In this document: positions 17,301-25,289 of the stretch, piece after piece
How the letters are laid out: every line of letters begins with the position of its first letter
Position numbering within the stretch: the stretch's first letter is position 1
Assembly (NCBI GenBank): GCA_948467395.1
Contig: CAOKDX010000015.1
Span: 1-64,000 of the forward strand
Reading direction: 5' to 3'
Source: an uncultured Clostridia bacterium
Lineage (GTDB): Bacteria > Bacillota > Clostridia > Lachnospirales > Lachnospiraceae
DNA: 64,000 nt
Notes under the pieces: model-generated
Databases searched by the model: none
The model's input: the letters and a program-made list of their open reading frames with translations, nothing else
Told to the model about the DNA's origin: nothing
Translations under genes and position numbers: made by a program

Positions 17301-17916
17301 CTACGAGTATGTGACGGACCGCCTGGAGCTCACAGAGGAGATTTTTGTTAAGATTGAAAAAGAGGCGTTTTATGTGCGGGATACCGTAATGGTCCTGGCG
17401 GCGCTGAAGTACTACAGTGCCTGGAAGACCTTCGCCTGGAAACAACAGGAATTCATTGAAAGGAATCTGGAGCAGTTTGCCAGTGAGGGGCTCATCCTGA
17501 CATTTATGAAACGGTTTATCGGAAAGACGGCGGTTCCCTATGAGATTGAGAATACCCTGATCATACAGTATAACAGCGGGACAGAGAAGGGAGTCTTTCT
17601 ACATACCGGCACGGAGGACGGCCCGTTTGAGACGGAACCCATGCGCCGGGTTTTTGACGGCATCTATATCAAGGAGCTGCTGCTCTTCACGGATGAGGAA
17701 AAGGTCTGCTATATAGAAGAGGAGGAGACCGGCAGGAAGACGGACCGGATTCATGTAAAGCAGATGAAGACGGATGCCCCGGCGCCGGGATTTTTCGGGA
17801 TGGTAAATGAGATGATCCGGGCGAAGGAGGAGCATGACGAAGAGAAATATGAACATCTCAGGCGTCAGTATGAGAGACAGCACGCTGTGGCACACAGGCT
17901 CTTTAAGCTGCAGTAG
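14350..17916 (+). CDS. DUF5717-family giant helical-repeat protein
   Basis: A 1188-residue cytoplasmic protein without signal or membrane segments. The ATG at 14350 follows AGGTGAGG; a GTG 12 bases earlier is in frame but poorly placed. Residues about 10-120 look like a beta-sandwich of the Ig/CARDB sort, a second beta region lies at about 190-300, and about 310-1060 is a long helical array resembling TPR/alpha-solenoid repeats. I recognise it as the DUF5717 family of Lachnospiraceae. It heads a four-gene operon whose second gene encodes an Hsp70/actin-fold protein. A scaffold or client-binding role is an inference from shape; no enzymatic motif is seen. Confidence 0.75.
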   Translation: MKEKVLSLAKGNFTYEPPALILDPESLESQIVAGTKTALTFVLKNQRGSKIKGFGSVDEPAMNFLSVFHAEINELQVEVDASELIPGETLRGVIHLVTDCGEAALPYDIKIIPPELTDERGVIDDYHKLRERFQENPEHGAALFHDPLFEEVFLYRDQSGRRLYHMLQNRDSRLHSMEEFLVAKGKKKPIRFHLKHPASGQKKKIEIDYEMQGADIQDSLQIRVNTWGSLGVRIRSTKDFIEPELHQLWTDEFVGSTAVIPFRILEDRVPAGRRFGSLWVESLYETQEIRISAHNDRDARIRKVARARKAATALLVRTYLAWQEGRIEESGFQEMLRKNRVVIRKLSGRYELSMSGYIAVILKDEAEVLSFYQKTEYSEPPQLGTDAGEVENYILTEYVKYLYSGREEERQQLSRILEIYMDNGYQSIPFFLVSLHVDDRYHSPEKRAEALRRQLEIYPKHVLLHSELLRVYCQTPEVITTLDHDTLTTVCYGIRQGLVTEEISLAVSYMAERAGAWDELLFYILARLYEQFEQEDTLRSICSLLIRSEKREKRYFPWFAAGVERHLRLTELYEYYMYTMDTASTFSLSDSVLSYFQYENHLNDRCKAFLYAYIIKARKEQPEMFRAYGTHIREYALRQLERHRVTEDIAVIYEGLFKEGNIRDSVAKDLPYVMFNYLLTCGSSRMQSVVVIHTEMKEEAVYSLRNGQAVIQIYTSDYQLFFVDQEGHYCTSSVDYQLKKLLALDGFAPLCFEHGSEHVHLLAHLAVKAIRAARLSDTQAAVLRRVVELDCFCDHARSRLLMRLYDHYSQKKQTNLLVELLELLEPETVRRERLGEVAAACVNLGGHPGMYDRAERMLSRHGVKDCDKKALLLLVKDRIRKYNGGFVPLLVKWSFYLYRQGCFDSEVMNYLADFYMGSTDTLSAVYSKCRDLSQGAMEDGAKERLLGQVLFAGRNPMDQRQVFLEYYENGKNRVLVKAFLSEIAYEYVTDRLELTEEIFVKIEKEAFYVRDTVMVLAALKYYSAWKTFAWKQQEFIERNLEQFASEGLILTFMKRFIGKTAVPYEIENTLIIQYNSGTEKGVFLHTGTEDGPFETEPMRRVFDGIYIKELLLFTDEEKVCYIEEEETGRKTDRIHVKQMKTDAPAPGFFGMVNEMIRAKEEHDEEKYEHLRRQYERQHAVAHRLFKLQ

Positions 17917-17943
17917 AGGCTGAGGTAAGGAAGCGAGGTCAAT

Positions 17944-19143
17944 ATGAGCAATCGGACAGTATTGCTGGGACTGGATCTGGGAGACGAGAAGACCCAGCTG
18001 GCAGTATACAACAGGGAGAGCCGGGAACCGGAATTGATGGGGGCGACGGAAGAGAATCCCGAGGCGTTGTATGACACGGTGATCGAGATGGAGGGGATGG
18101 AACCGCTGACAGGCTTTCTGCCCCGGATTCGTCAGGGGGAGGAGATCGTTGTGGAGGGGAAGGCATCCGACCCGGTGAATGTCCTGGCATATTTTTTCCG
18201 CAGAACGCTGGCTGAGGCCCGGAGGAATTATCCCTCGGAGACGATCCGGCAGCTGGTGGTCACCGTGGAGGAAACTTCTCTCTCTTTCGTGCAGCTGATC
18301 TACGACGCATTGGAGAAGCTGGGGATTGGCAGGGACCGGGCTCTTGTCCTGGGACATAAGCAGAGCTATCTGTATTTTGTGTTATATCAGAAGGCGGAGC
18401 TGTGGGTGAATGATGTGGGGCTCTTTGATTATGACGGAGTCCATCTCCGTTATTATCAGATGCAGCTGGACCGCAGGAAGAAACCGGTGCCGGTGCGGGT
18501 GATGGAGAGGGATTTTACCGGAGCCATGTCGGTGGCGGATGTAGACGCATCGGGCCGGGGAGCGGTCTTTGAGAACATCGTATACAGCGCGATCCACAAA
18601 CAGATTCTCTCCACACTCTATATGACGGGAACCGGGTTTGAGGACGAGTGGAGCGATGAGGTGTTTCAGAAGCTGTGCGTCGGACGCCGGCTTTTCCGGG
18701 GACAGAATCTTTATGTGAGCGGCGCCTGCTATGCGGCGAAGGAGCTGGGGGATAAGCCGCGCCTGGAGGACTACTTACTGATGGATGAGGATATGCTGAC
18801 ATCACATCTGTCCATGAAGGTATATAAGGACGCAAAGGTTCAGGATACTATTCTGGCGAAGGCGGGAATCCCCTGGTATCAGATTGACAATACGATAGAA
18901 CTGATACCGGACGGGGAAAATGAACTGACTCTCACCGCTGCCAATATTTTTTCCCGGAAAGAACGAAATTTTATACTGGATCTGGAACCGGTGGCAGGAA
19001 AGACCGGCAGGCAGTGCCGTCTGGCCCTGCGGGTCCGGTTCAGTAATGTCAATACCTGTATCGTGACCATGAAGGACCGGGGATTCGGCGAGATCTTTCC
19101 CACATCCAACCGGATCTGGGAAAAGACACTGACCATATCCTGA
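17944..19143 (+). CDS. DUF5716-family Hsp70/actin-fold (ASKHA) protein
   Basis: A 399-residue protein. Residues 5-22 (VLLGLDLGDEKTQLAVYN) match the phosphate-1 loop of Hsp70/actin ATPases. A degenerate phosphate-2 region is at about 158-170 (VNDVGLFDYDG), and the adenosine region has MTGTGFEDEW and YVSGACYAA, where Hsp70 has its GG and GAA motifs. The last 80 or so residues are predicted beta-rich, like a shortened Hsp70 substrate domain. It starts 27 bases after the DUF5717 gene. Nucleotide binding is plausible; hydrolysis is uncertain because the second phosphate loop lacks the usual GGGT. Function unknown. Confidence 0.7.
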   Translation: MSNRTVLLGLDLGDEKTQLAVYNRESREPELMGATEENPEALYDTVIEMEGMEPLTGFLPRIRQGEEIVVEGKASDPVNVLAYFFRRTLAEARRNYPSETIRQLVVTVEETSLSFVQLIYDALEKLGIGRDRALVLGHKQSYLYFVLYQKAELWVNDVGLFDYDGVHLRYYQMQLDRRKKPVPVRVMERDFTGAMSVADVDASGRGAVFENIVYSAIHKQILSTLYMTGTGFEDEWSDEVFQKLCVGRRLFRGQNLYVSGACYAAKELGDKPRLEDYLLMDEDMLTSHLSMKVYKDAKVQDTILAKAGIPWYQIDNTIELIPDGENELTLTAANIFSRKERNFILDLEPVAGKTGRQCRLALRVRFSNVNTCIVTMKDRGFGEIFPTSNRIWEKTLTIS

Positions 19144-19165
19144 CAGAAGAGGAGGTAAATCCTAT

Positions 19166-19933
19166 ATGTTTATCCTGTGCGATGGCAGACTGGCAGAAAG
19201 GCCGTATAAGATGCCAGTAACCAGACAGAATATATATTCCCTGGAGGAATTGTGTTATTATATTTACCACAATATCTATACGATCACAGAGGATTTTTTT
19301 CAGGAATCCCTGGCAGACTGGCTCCGGGAGGAGACCGGTCATCCGGCTCTTGCCAAGAAGGTTCACAATATGCTGGGCTCCGATATGAAGCTGAAGGATA
19401 TGGTGGTGACGATTCTGTGCGGCTGTGATTTTTACCGGGAGAGTGAGATCCGGTCACTGGTGAGGGTAATGGATGAGATAGCAAACCTGCCCATTCACAA
19501 AAAGATAAAAATCCGCGCGGATAATTATCTCCGGTCCGGCCGCTGCGGAAGAAGCCTTTTGGAATACCGCCGGCTTCTTCAGGGGAGCCTTGCCATGAAT
19601 TTCTCCACAGAGGAATACGGCGATATTTTGCACAATCAGGGCATCGCCCATTTCTATGCCTGTTCCTTTGCGGAGGCGGAGCGCGATTTTAAAGAGGCAT
19701 ATGCAAGAAATAATAAGAAGATCTCCCTTCGGCACTATTTATGGGTACTGCTTATGCAGGAAAAGGAAGAATTGTTTGAGTCCGAGGCGGTGTCCTTCGG
19801 CCTGTCTCCGGATGAGATCAATTCCGTTCTGATCCAGTACAAGGAGGCGGCAGCGCAGTGCCGGATTCCAGAGGGCAGAGAGGACGACACAGAGAGATAT
19901 AAAAAACAGCTGGCGGAGGCGTACGCCTGCTGA
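19166..19933 (+). CDS. TPR-like protein of the DUF5717/DUF5716 cluster
   Basis: A 255-residue soluble protein. Residues 1-120 are mostly helical (SLEELCYYIYHNIYTITEDFF) and not recognised. Residues about 125-195 contain TPR-like helix pairs, for example GDILHNQGIAHFYACSFAEA and AERDFKEAYARNN. AGGAGG precedes the ATG at 19166, 22 bases after the previous stop. It is the third gene of the cluster and ends 14 bases before the fourth. TPR segments commonly bind protein partners, so an adaptor role for the Hsp70-like protein is possible but unproven. Confidence 0.65.
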   Translation: MFILCDGRLAERPYKMPVTRQNIYSLEELCYYIYHNIYTITEDFFQESLADWLREETGHPALAKKVHNMLGSDMKLKDMVVTILCGCDFYRESEIRSLVRVMDEIANLPIHKKIKIRADNYLRSGRCGRSLLEYRRLLQGSLAMNFSTEEYGDILHNQGIAHFYACSFAEAERDFKEAYARNNKKISLRHYLWVLLMQEKEELFESEAVSFGLSPDEINSVLIQYKEAAAQCRIPEGREDDTERYKKQLAEAYAC

Positions 19934-19947
19934 GAAGGAGGAATATT

Positions 19948-21165
19948 TTGGCATTTCATTTGTTCGGTAAGAAAAACAGCTCAGAGCCTGACGGGCAGGG
20001 GGAGCAGCTGATACCAGAATCCCCGGCGGAAGAGATTCAGGAGCTGGTATTAAAGGAACCGGGCGTCAGCGACAGGGTGCTCAAGATCGAGAAGGAGAAG
20101 GTGGATCTGAAAAATGATTCCGCCAGAATTGCCTATCTGCAGAGACTCTATGAGGCGATCCAGGAGGCCCGGAACCAGTGTGATGATATTAAATATGAGT
20201 ATGCCCAGGTCACCTCTTATCTGCGGGATATACAGCTGATCGACCAGGCTCCGCCGGAGGAAAAGACGGAGCTGTACGCCGCGGCACACCGGATTGTGGA
20301 GCTGATGGCAGAACGGCAGCGGCTGCAGCGGCAGAAATATAAGATGACGGACGCCCAGAAGCGGATGATGGAAAATAACGAGGCGTCAGTGCCGGAGGAC
20401 TGCAGTAAGCTAAAGGGGTATGAGGACTACCAGATCAAGATTAAAAATGATCTCCGACAGCTGGGCAGTGAGAAAAATCTTCTTCTGGCGGACAAGAGGG
20501 ATATTATCCGCAGGCAGAGAGCACTAAAAACCATTGGCAAGGTATTGTCCCTTATTCTTGTGGCTGTGGGGACGATGATGCTGGCCCTGCTCTACCTCTT
20601 TCAGATCGACATCGCCGTGCCCTTTGTGGCAACGGCGGCCTTTGCCTTTGTTATCGCAGCCATTATTCTCAACGAGGCCAGAAAGAACCGGATCGACATG
20701 GTGATTACGGAGAAAAAATGCGACCGGGCGGTGTTTCTCAGTAACCGGGTGAAGATCAAGTATGTAAATAATGTGCGGACACTGGATTATATGTACCACA
20801 AATACCAGGTGCGCAACGCCACGGAGCTGGAATTTGTATATGGGCAGTACCGGAAGGCCAAGAAGGAATGGGCGAAGCAGCGGGAGAGCACCGTGCTTCT
20901 CAATGAGAGCAACCAGGTACTGCTGCGTGAGCTGCAGCGCCTTGGCATAAAGGACCGGGATATCTGGTTTGCCCAGGCGAAGGCACTGGTGGATCCGAAA
21001 GAAATGGTGGAGGTGCGGCATGAGCTGAATGTGCGCCGCCAGAAGCTGCGTGAGCAGCTGGATTATAACACTGGAGTGATGGAAGACTGCCTGGAGGAGA
21101 TGGAGGCAGTCCGGGATAAGAAACCGGAATATGCCGAAGAGGTGGAGCGGATACTGGGAAAGTAG
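19948..21165 (+). CDS. Coiled-coil membrane protein of the DUF5717/DUF5716 cluster
   Basis: A 405-residue protein with a TTG start behind AAGGAGG. A long charged coiled-coil region (about 45-195) leads to two closely spaced membrane helices (about 198-218 and 222-242) forming a hairpin, then a second long coiled coil (about 250-400). Both soluble arms would be on the same, probably cytoplasmic, side. No known family is recognised. As the last gene of the four-gene cluster it could tether the other proteins to the membrane. thiE follows 31 bases downstream and may be co-transcribed. Confidence 0.65.
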   Translation: MAFHLFGKKNSSEPDGQGEQLIPESPAEEIQELVLKEPGVSDRVLKIEKEKVDLKNDSARIAYLQRLYEAIQEARNQCDDIKYEYAQVTSYLRDIQLIDQAPPEEKTELYAAAHRIVELMAERQRLQRQKYKMTDAQKRMMENNEASVPEDCSKLKGYEDYQIKIKNDLRQLGSEKNLLLADKRDIIRRQRALKTIGKVLSLILVAVGTMMLALLYLFQIDIAVPFVATAAFAFVIAAIILNEARKNRIDMVITEKKCDRAVFLSNRVKIKYVNNVRTLDYMYHKYQVRNATELEFVYGQYRKAKKEWAKQRESTVLLNESNQVLLRELQRLGIKDRDIWFAQAKALVDPKEMVEVRHELNVRRQKLREQLDYNTGVMEDCLEEMEAVRDKKPEYAEEVERILGK

Positions 21166-21196
21166 AACTGCTGGGAAAAAAGAGGGGAGCGACAAG

Positions 21197-21826
21197 ATGA
21201 AACCTGAGATAGATTATACTTTATATCTCTGTACGGACCGTGACATTATGACGGTGGATAAAATAGAGGATTCTGTGGAACTGGCCATTCAGGGAGGCTG
21301 CGGCGTCGTACAGCTTCGGGAGAAGAAATGTTCCTCCCGGGAATTTTATAAGATTGCCATGAGTGTCAAGCAGGTGACGGATGCCTATGAGGTGCCGCTG
21401 CTGATCAATGACCGGGTGGATATCGCCCTGGCCGTCGGAGCGGACGGCGTACATCTCGGACAGAATGATCTCCCGGTGCAGGTGGCAAGAGAACTGCTGG
21501 GAGAGGACAAGATTATCGGCGCTACGGCGAATACCGTAGACCTTGCTGTCAAAGCCATGAAGTCGGGAGCCGATTACCTCGGAGCAGGAGACGTCTTTGG
21601 AACAATGACGAAACAGGGAACGCGGCACATTACGCTGGATGACCTAAAGGAGATACGCCAGGCAGTGACAATTCCCATCGTGGCAATAGGAGGGGTAAAT
21701 GCTGATAATATCGCGCTGCTAAAACCTGTCGGAGTCAACGGGGCAGCCGTTATCTCCGCTGTCGTAGGACAGAAAGATATCACGGCTGCCGCGGAGAGGC
21801 TTATCGCAAATTTTCGAGGAGCATAA
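21197..21826 (+). CDS. thiE: Thiamine-phosphate synthase
   Basis: ThiE couples hydroxymethylpyrimidine diphosphate with the thiazole phosphate to make thiamine phosphate. The 209-residue TIM barrel has LYLCTDRD, the VVQLREK motif, LINDRVDIALAVGADGVHLGQ, IIGATANT, DYLGAGDVFGT and AIGGVNADN, all typical. The ATG at 21197 follows GGGGAG. The frame extends upstream over the end of the preceding gene but that part has no similarity. The gene ends 26 bases inside the convergent PHP gene. No THI box riboswitch is apparent; thiN lies separately at 42827. Confidence 0.95.
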   Translation: MKPEIDYTLYLCTDRDIMTVDKIEDSVELAIQGGCGVVQLREKKCSSREFYKIAMSVKQVTDAYEVPLLINDRVDIALAVGADGVHLGQNDLPVQVARELLGEDKIIGATANTVDLAVKAMKSGADYLGAGDVFGTMTKQGTRHITLDDLKEIRQAVTIPIVAIGGVNADNIALLKPVGVNGAAVISAVVGQKDITAAAERLIANFRGA

Positions 21827-22646
21827 CGGGCACACGAAGATTTCCCTCGCCCCTGCCGATCTCAAGATCCGGTTTGTTGGCGCCGTGGAAATCGGTGCCG
21901 CCTGTGATAAACAGGCCGAAGTCCTGCGCCAGCTTACGGACAAAGGCCTCATCATTGCCGCGGTTGCGGGAATACATCGCCTCGATGCCCCGGAGACCGC
22001 AGGCTTTCGTCTCTGTCAGAAGCTGATGCAGCTCCGTCACCGACATTTTATAGAGCAGAGGGTGTGCCAGTACAGGCAGGCCGCCTGCTTTTTTTATTAA
22101 TTCGATACCAGACTGGGGCGTCAGGTATCTGCGGGATACAAAATAGGGACCGTCCTGCGCCAGTATTTCTTTAAAGGCGAAGTCAATGCTCGGTATGGCG
22201 CCCTGCTCCATCAGAAACCGGGCGAAATGCGCTCTGGTGAGGATGGTTCCGTGAAAGCGGGAGGTCAGTGACTCGTAATCAATCGGATAGCCGGCGGCAC
22301 TGAGATTTTCGCACATCTGACGGTTCCGGCTGTCCCGCTCCCGGGCAATGTCAGCCAGGGTCTCCACAAGCTCCGGCTGCGTGTAATCCACATTATAGCC
22401 AAGAATATGAATCTCTTTTTTGCGCGAGGGAGAGATCGTGTGCTCACAGGAGAGCTCTACTCCGGGAATCACCCGGATATTTCTGTCTCTTGCGGCCGCC
22501 ACGGCAGCAGCCACGCCGTCTACTGTATCGTGGTCAGTCAGTGCAAAAGCAACAAGATTACTCTCGATGGCAAGATCTACCAGCTCTTCAGGAGTAAGGG
22601 TGCCGTCGGAACAGCAGGAATGAACGTGTAAATCAATATATTGCAT
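21801..22646 (-). CDS. PHP-domain phosphoesterase (RNase AM/nucleoside bisphosphate phosphatase-like)
   Basis: A 281-residue protein of the polymerase-and-histidinol-phosphatase family. Metal-binding motifs are visible in order: DLHVHSCCSDG (residues 5-15), ALTDHDTVDG (about 35-44), GVELSCEH, LAHPL and GTDFHG near the C-terminus. Length and motif order match the YciV/TrpH subfamily, whose characterised members remove phosphate or nucleotides from RNA 5' ends or 3',5'-bisphosphates. The substrate here is inferred. GAAAGGA precedes the start. Its stop region overlaps the end of thiE by 26 bases. Confidence 0.85.
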   Translation of the reverse strand: MQYIDLHVHSCCSDGTLTPEELVDLAIESNLVAFALTDHDTVDGVAAAVAAARDRNIRVIPGVELSCEHTISPSRKKEIHILGYNVDYTQPELVETLADIARERDSRNRQMCENLSAAGYPIDYESLTSRFHGTILTRAHFARFLMEQGAIPSIDFAFKEILAQDGPYFVSRRYLTPQSGIELIKKAGGLPVLAHPLLYKMSVTELHQLLTETKACGLRGIEAMYSRNRGNDEAFVRKLAQDFGLFITGGTDFHGANKPDLEIGRGEGNLRVPVMLLENLR

Positions 22647-22749
22647 GGTGCACTCGATTCCTTTCTTTTATTTATTTTTCTTAATATGATAGCACAGTTC
22701 TTCTTTTTTGAAAAGAAACATAATATGAATAAACAGAGAAATTATTATA

Positions 22750-22770
22750 AGCCCGGCACGCTTCCGGGCT
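22750..22770 (+). other. Leader hairpin before the TIGR04086 gene
   Basis: AGCCCGG pairs with CCGGGCT around a seven-base loop, ending 17 bases before the start codon at 22788. It could shape translation initiation; no T run follows, so it is not an obvious terminator. Confidence 0.35.
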
Positions 22771-22787
22771 GGGAAAGGTGAAAAGGA

Positions 22788-23159
22788 ATGAAACAGAATG
22801 TTGTACTGCAGATCGTGAAAGGAACTGTTCTCGCCTATTTCCTCTCGGCACTGGCATTGGTGATCCTTTCTTTCGTAATGTATAAGTGGGACGTCTCCGA
22901 GAGCGTCATCCGGGGCGGGATTCTGTTTGCCTATGTCTTTTCCTGTTTTATCGGCGGTATGGCCGTGAGCAGGCAGCACAATGAACGCAAATATCTGTGG
23001 GGGCTTCTGATGGGAGCCATCTATTTCGTGATCCTGTGGGGCGTGTCCATGATCGGGAACCGGGGCGCCTTCAGCGGATTTACGGGTATCCTTCCGGCTC
23101 TGGTGTTGTGCCTTCTGGGCGGGATGCTGGGCGGGATGCTGCAGGCGGGCAAAAGATAG
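22788..23159 (+). CDS. TIGR04086-family four-helix membrane protein
   Basis: A 123-residue protein with membrane helices at about 8-28, 42-60, 68-88 and 98-118, glycine-rich in the last (GGMLGGMLQAGKR). I recognise the TIGR04086 family of small Clostridia membrane proteins, often found near yajC/secDF or queuosine genes; here it precedes an O-antigen-ligase-like gene instead. The start follows GAAAAGGA. Function unknown. Confidence 0.8.
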   Translation: MKQNVVLQIVKGTVLAYFLSALALVILSFVMYKWDVSESVIRGGILFAYVFSCFIGGMAVSRQHNERKYLWGLLMGAIYFVILWGVSMIGNRGAFSGFTGILPALVLCLLGGMLGGMLQAGKR

Positions 23160-23304
23160 TTGTGGCAATCGGCATGGATTTGTGTTATGGTATTTTTAGG
23201 AAAATAATGCATACCGGCTTTGTATCATGGCGCCAGTGCGGATCTGTCCGGCTGGTGCCGCTGGGTCCTGCCCGGAAGCAGTGCGCTGGTGGAATGGAGT
23301 GGAT

Positions 23305-25167
23305 ATGGGAAACATATGGAGAACGATCCGGACCGTGCCGGTCCTTCTGGCACTTGCCTTTGTGCCGCTGATCGTCACAGCAAAGAAATATAACATTGGG
23401 TTAAACGGATATCCGTGGTATTCGAATTCGGAAACATCCACCGATCTTTTCCTTTATTGGAAGGGACAGGCTCTGATCCTGCTGGCATTTCTTATGACGG
23501 CATGCCTTCTCATATCGCTGGCAGAAAGGAAATGGATGCCGGAGTGGCGCAGGCTGCGTTCCCTGGAGATTCTCTGGCTGGGGAGCTATCTGATTCTTTC
23601 CGTGCTGTCCTCCCTTTTTTCCGCCTATCCTTCCTTTGCCATTTGGGGCAGCTACGAGCAGTGGGAGGGACTGTTTGTGCTGCTGGCATATGGCATCCTC
23701 CTTCTGTATGTCTATCTCACCGTGGATACTGAATGGATCCTCCGCCTTGTGGTGTATGGGCTTGTGGCGGGGGGATTCCTTATGGGGCTTCTGGGGACAT
23801 TCCAGTTCTTCGGCATGGATCTGTTCCGGGGAGAGAGGGGGCAGAAGCTGATGAATCTGTTCATCGAGAATAAGATGGATTTTACCTTTAATTTCTCAGA
23901 GGGATGGGTCTACGCCTCTCTGTACAATCCCAATTATGTGGGATCCTATGCGGCCCTGCTCCTGCCGGTGCTTGTGGCAGTGGCGCTGACGGAGTGGAAG
24001 AAATTATCCCGTTTCTGGATTATGACAGCCATGGTGGGAGCCTGTCTGATGACGGTAACGCTTCTTGGTTCCCATTCCCTGACAGGCTGTGTAGGGGTAT
24101 TTGCCAGTCTGTTGTTTCTTGTTGTATTTCGGTGGCGCCGGATTGTCTCCACACTTGGCTGGAAGAAGCTTATGGCGGCAGCGGTTGGACTTGGGGCATT
24201 TGCGGCTGCCATGACCGTTCTCTTTCCGGAGCAGGTGGGTGCCGGGGTCGATAAGCTGTTTCATCCCAAAGAGGACACGCATATGATCCGGCAGATGCTT
24301 TCCACGGGAGAGGGGCTGCAGATCACTACGGCAGGTGGCGCAGAGTTCTATGTCAGGCTGACAGGAGAGGAGACTGCGCCGCTGGGGGCGGCGGATGCGG
24401 AGGGGAAGGAGCTGGCGCTGCTCTATCATGAGGGGGGCCGGTATTATACGATAGAGGACCATGCCTATGATTATAAGAAGGACGGGGTGGTCATCGCTGA
24501 ACCCCGGCTCTTCAAGACCGTTGTGACAGTGGACGGCGTCAATTATGACGCCCTGCGGGTGGTTGACCACCAGTTTGTCTATGAGAAGGATAAGGCTTGG
24601 ACCATTGCGAAGATGGGAAATGAGTACCGTGTCTTTAATGCCTTTCAAAAAGTGGATCAGCTGCAGGAGATCCCTGCCATGGGCTTTGCCGGCTGCCAGC
24701 ACTTTGGCGATAAGAGGGGATATATCTGGTCCCGGACGATTCCCCTTCTGAAGGACTTTATCGTCACCGGGTCGGGACCCAGCACATTTACCATGATCTT
24801 TCCCAACAACGACTACATCGGAAAGACCAACATGAATTATGACGGGGTGACCGTGACCAAACCTCATAATATGTACCTGCAGATCTGGACTCAGACAGGG
24901 CTTCTGTCCCTCATGGCATTTCTGCTCCTGTTTGCCTGGTACTTCGTGAGAAGCCTTGGCCTGTACTGGAATCGTCAGCCAGAGACTGTGCTGGAGAAGC
25001 TGGGGCTGGCTTTCATGACGGCGCTGTTCGGGTATATGGTGACGGGCATCGCCAATGATTCCACCGTTGCCGTGGCGCCGGTTTTCTGGGGAATGCTTGG
25101 CCTTGGAATGGCAGCCAACAGGATGGTGGCGAAAGACAGGGAAAAACAGAAATTTGACCCAAATTAG
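23305..25167 (+). CDS. O-antigen ligase/polymerase-like (Wzy_C) membrane protein
   Basis: The 620-residue protein has about ten to twelve membrane helices, starting at about residues 8-25. Its large extracytoplasmic loop runs from about residue 320 to 490, and the C-terminal part has the family's PHNMYLQIWTQTGLL motif. The start at 23305 follows GGAGTGG; upstream in-frame codons are not similar to anything. Such proteins polymerise or transfer polysaccharide chains on the outer face of the membrane. In a Gram-positive host it may act on a wall polysaccharide or a glycoprotein; neighbouring glycan genes are absent. The unusually long, soluble loop before the ligase motif is notable. Its stop codon overlaps the CIRCE element of clpB. 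Confidence 0.8.
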   Translation: MGNIWRTIRTVPVLLALAFVPLIVTAKKYNIGLNGYPWYSNSETSTDLFLYWKGQALILLAFLMTACLLISLAERKWMPEWRRLRSLEILWLGSYLILSVLSSLFSAYPSFAIWGSYEQWEGLFVLLAYGILLLYVYLTVDTEWILRLVVYGLVAGGFLMGLLGTFQFFGMDLFRGERGQKLMNLFIENKMDFTFNFSEGWVYASLYNPNYVGSYAALLLPVLVAVALTEWKKLSRFWIMTAMVGACLMTVTLLGSHSLTGCVGVFASLLFLVVFRWRRIVSTLGWKKLMAAAVGLGAFAAAMTVLFPEQVGAGVDKLFHPKEDTHMIRQMLSTGEGLQITTAGGAEFYVRLTGEETAPLGAADAEGKELALLYHEGGRYYTIEDHAYDYKKDGVVIAEPRLFKTVVTVDGVNYDALRVVDHQFVYEKDKAWTIAKMGNEYRVFNAFQKVDQLQEIPAMGFAGCQHFGDKRGYIWSRTIPLLKDFIVTGSGPSTFTMIFPNNDYIGKTNMNYDGVTVTKPHNMYLQIWTQTGLLSLMAFLLLFAWYFVRSLGLYWNRQPETVLEKLGLAFMTALFGYMVTGIANDSTVAVAPVFWGMLGLGMAANRMVAKDREKQKFDPN

Positions 25168-25190
25168 CACTCACTCTTGACGAGTGCTAA
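25164..25190 (+). promoter_or_regulatory. CIRCE operator (HrcA binding site)
   Basis: TTAGCACTC and GAGTGCTAA form a perfect 9-9-9 CIRCE inverted repeat. HrcA represses heat-shock genes through this site. It overlaps the stop codon of the upstream gene and the -35 box of the clpB promoter. Confidence 0.95.
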
Positions 25191-25205
25191 TAATGGTGGT
25201 ATAGT
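25177..25205 (+). promoter_or_regulatory. Promoter of clpB
   Basis: TTGACG lies across the spacer of the CIRCE and its right arm, followed by 17 bases and TATAGT. HrcA binding would block the -35 region directly. Confidence 0.8.
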
Positions 25206-25289
25206 ATGGATAGATTTTAGGAATACTAAGATCTATCCATTTCACGTTTCTTATTACAAATATTTACCTGTAGAAAGGAGTGGCCTATT

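Noticed and set aside
21131..21196. Longer thiE start at 21131
   Set aside because: The added 22 codons lie in the end of the preceding gene, have no similarity to ThiE and lack an RBS. GGGGAG precedes the ATG at 21197.
24004..25170. Minus-strand ORF of 388 codons opposite the ligase-like gene
   Set aside because: The sense frame has clear membrane helices and the PHNMYL motif. The antisense product has no recognisable feature and would span the CIRCE site.
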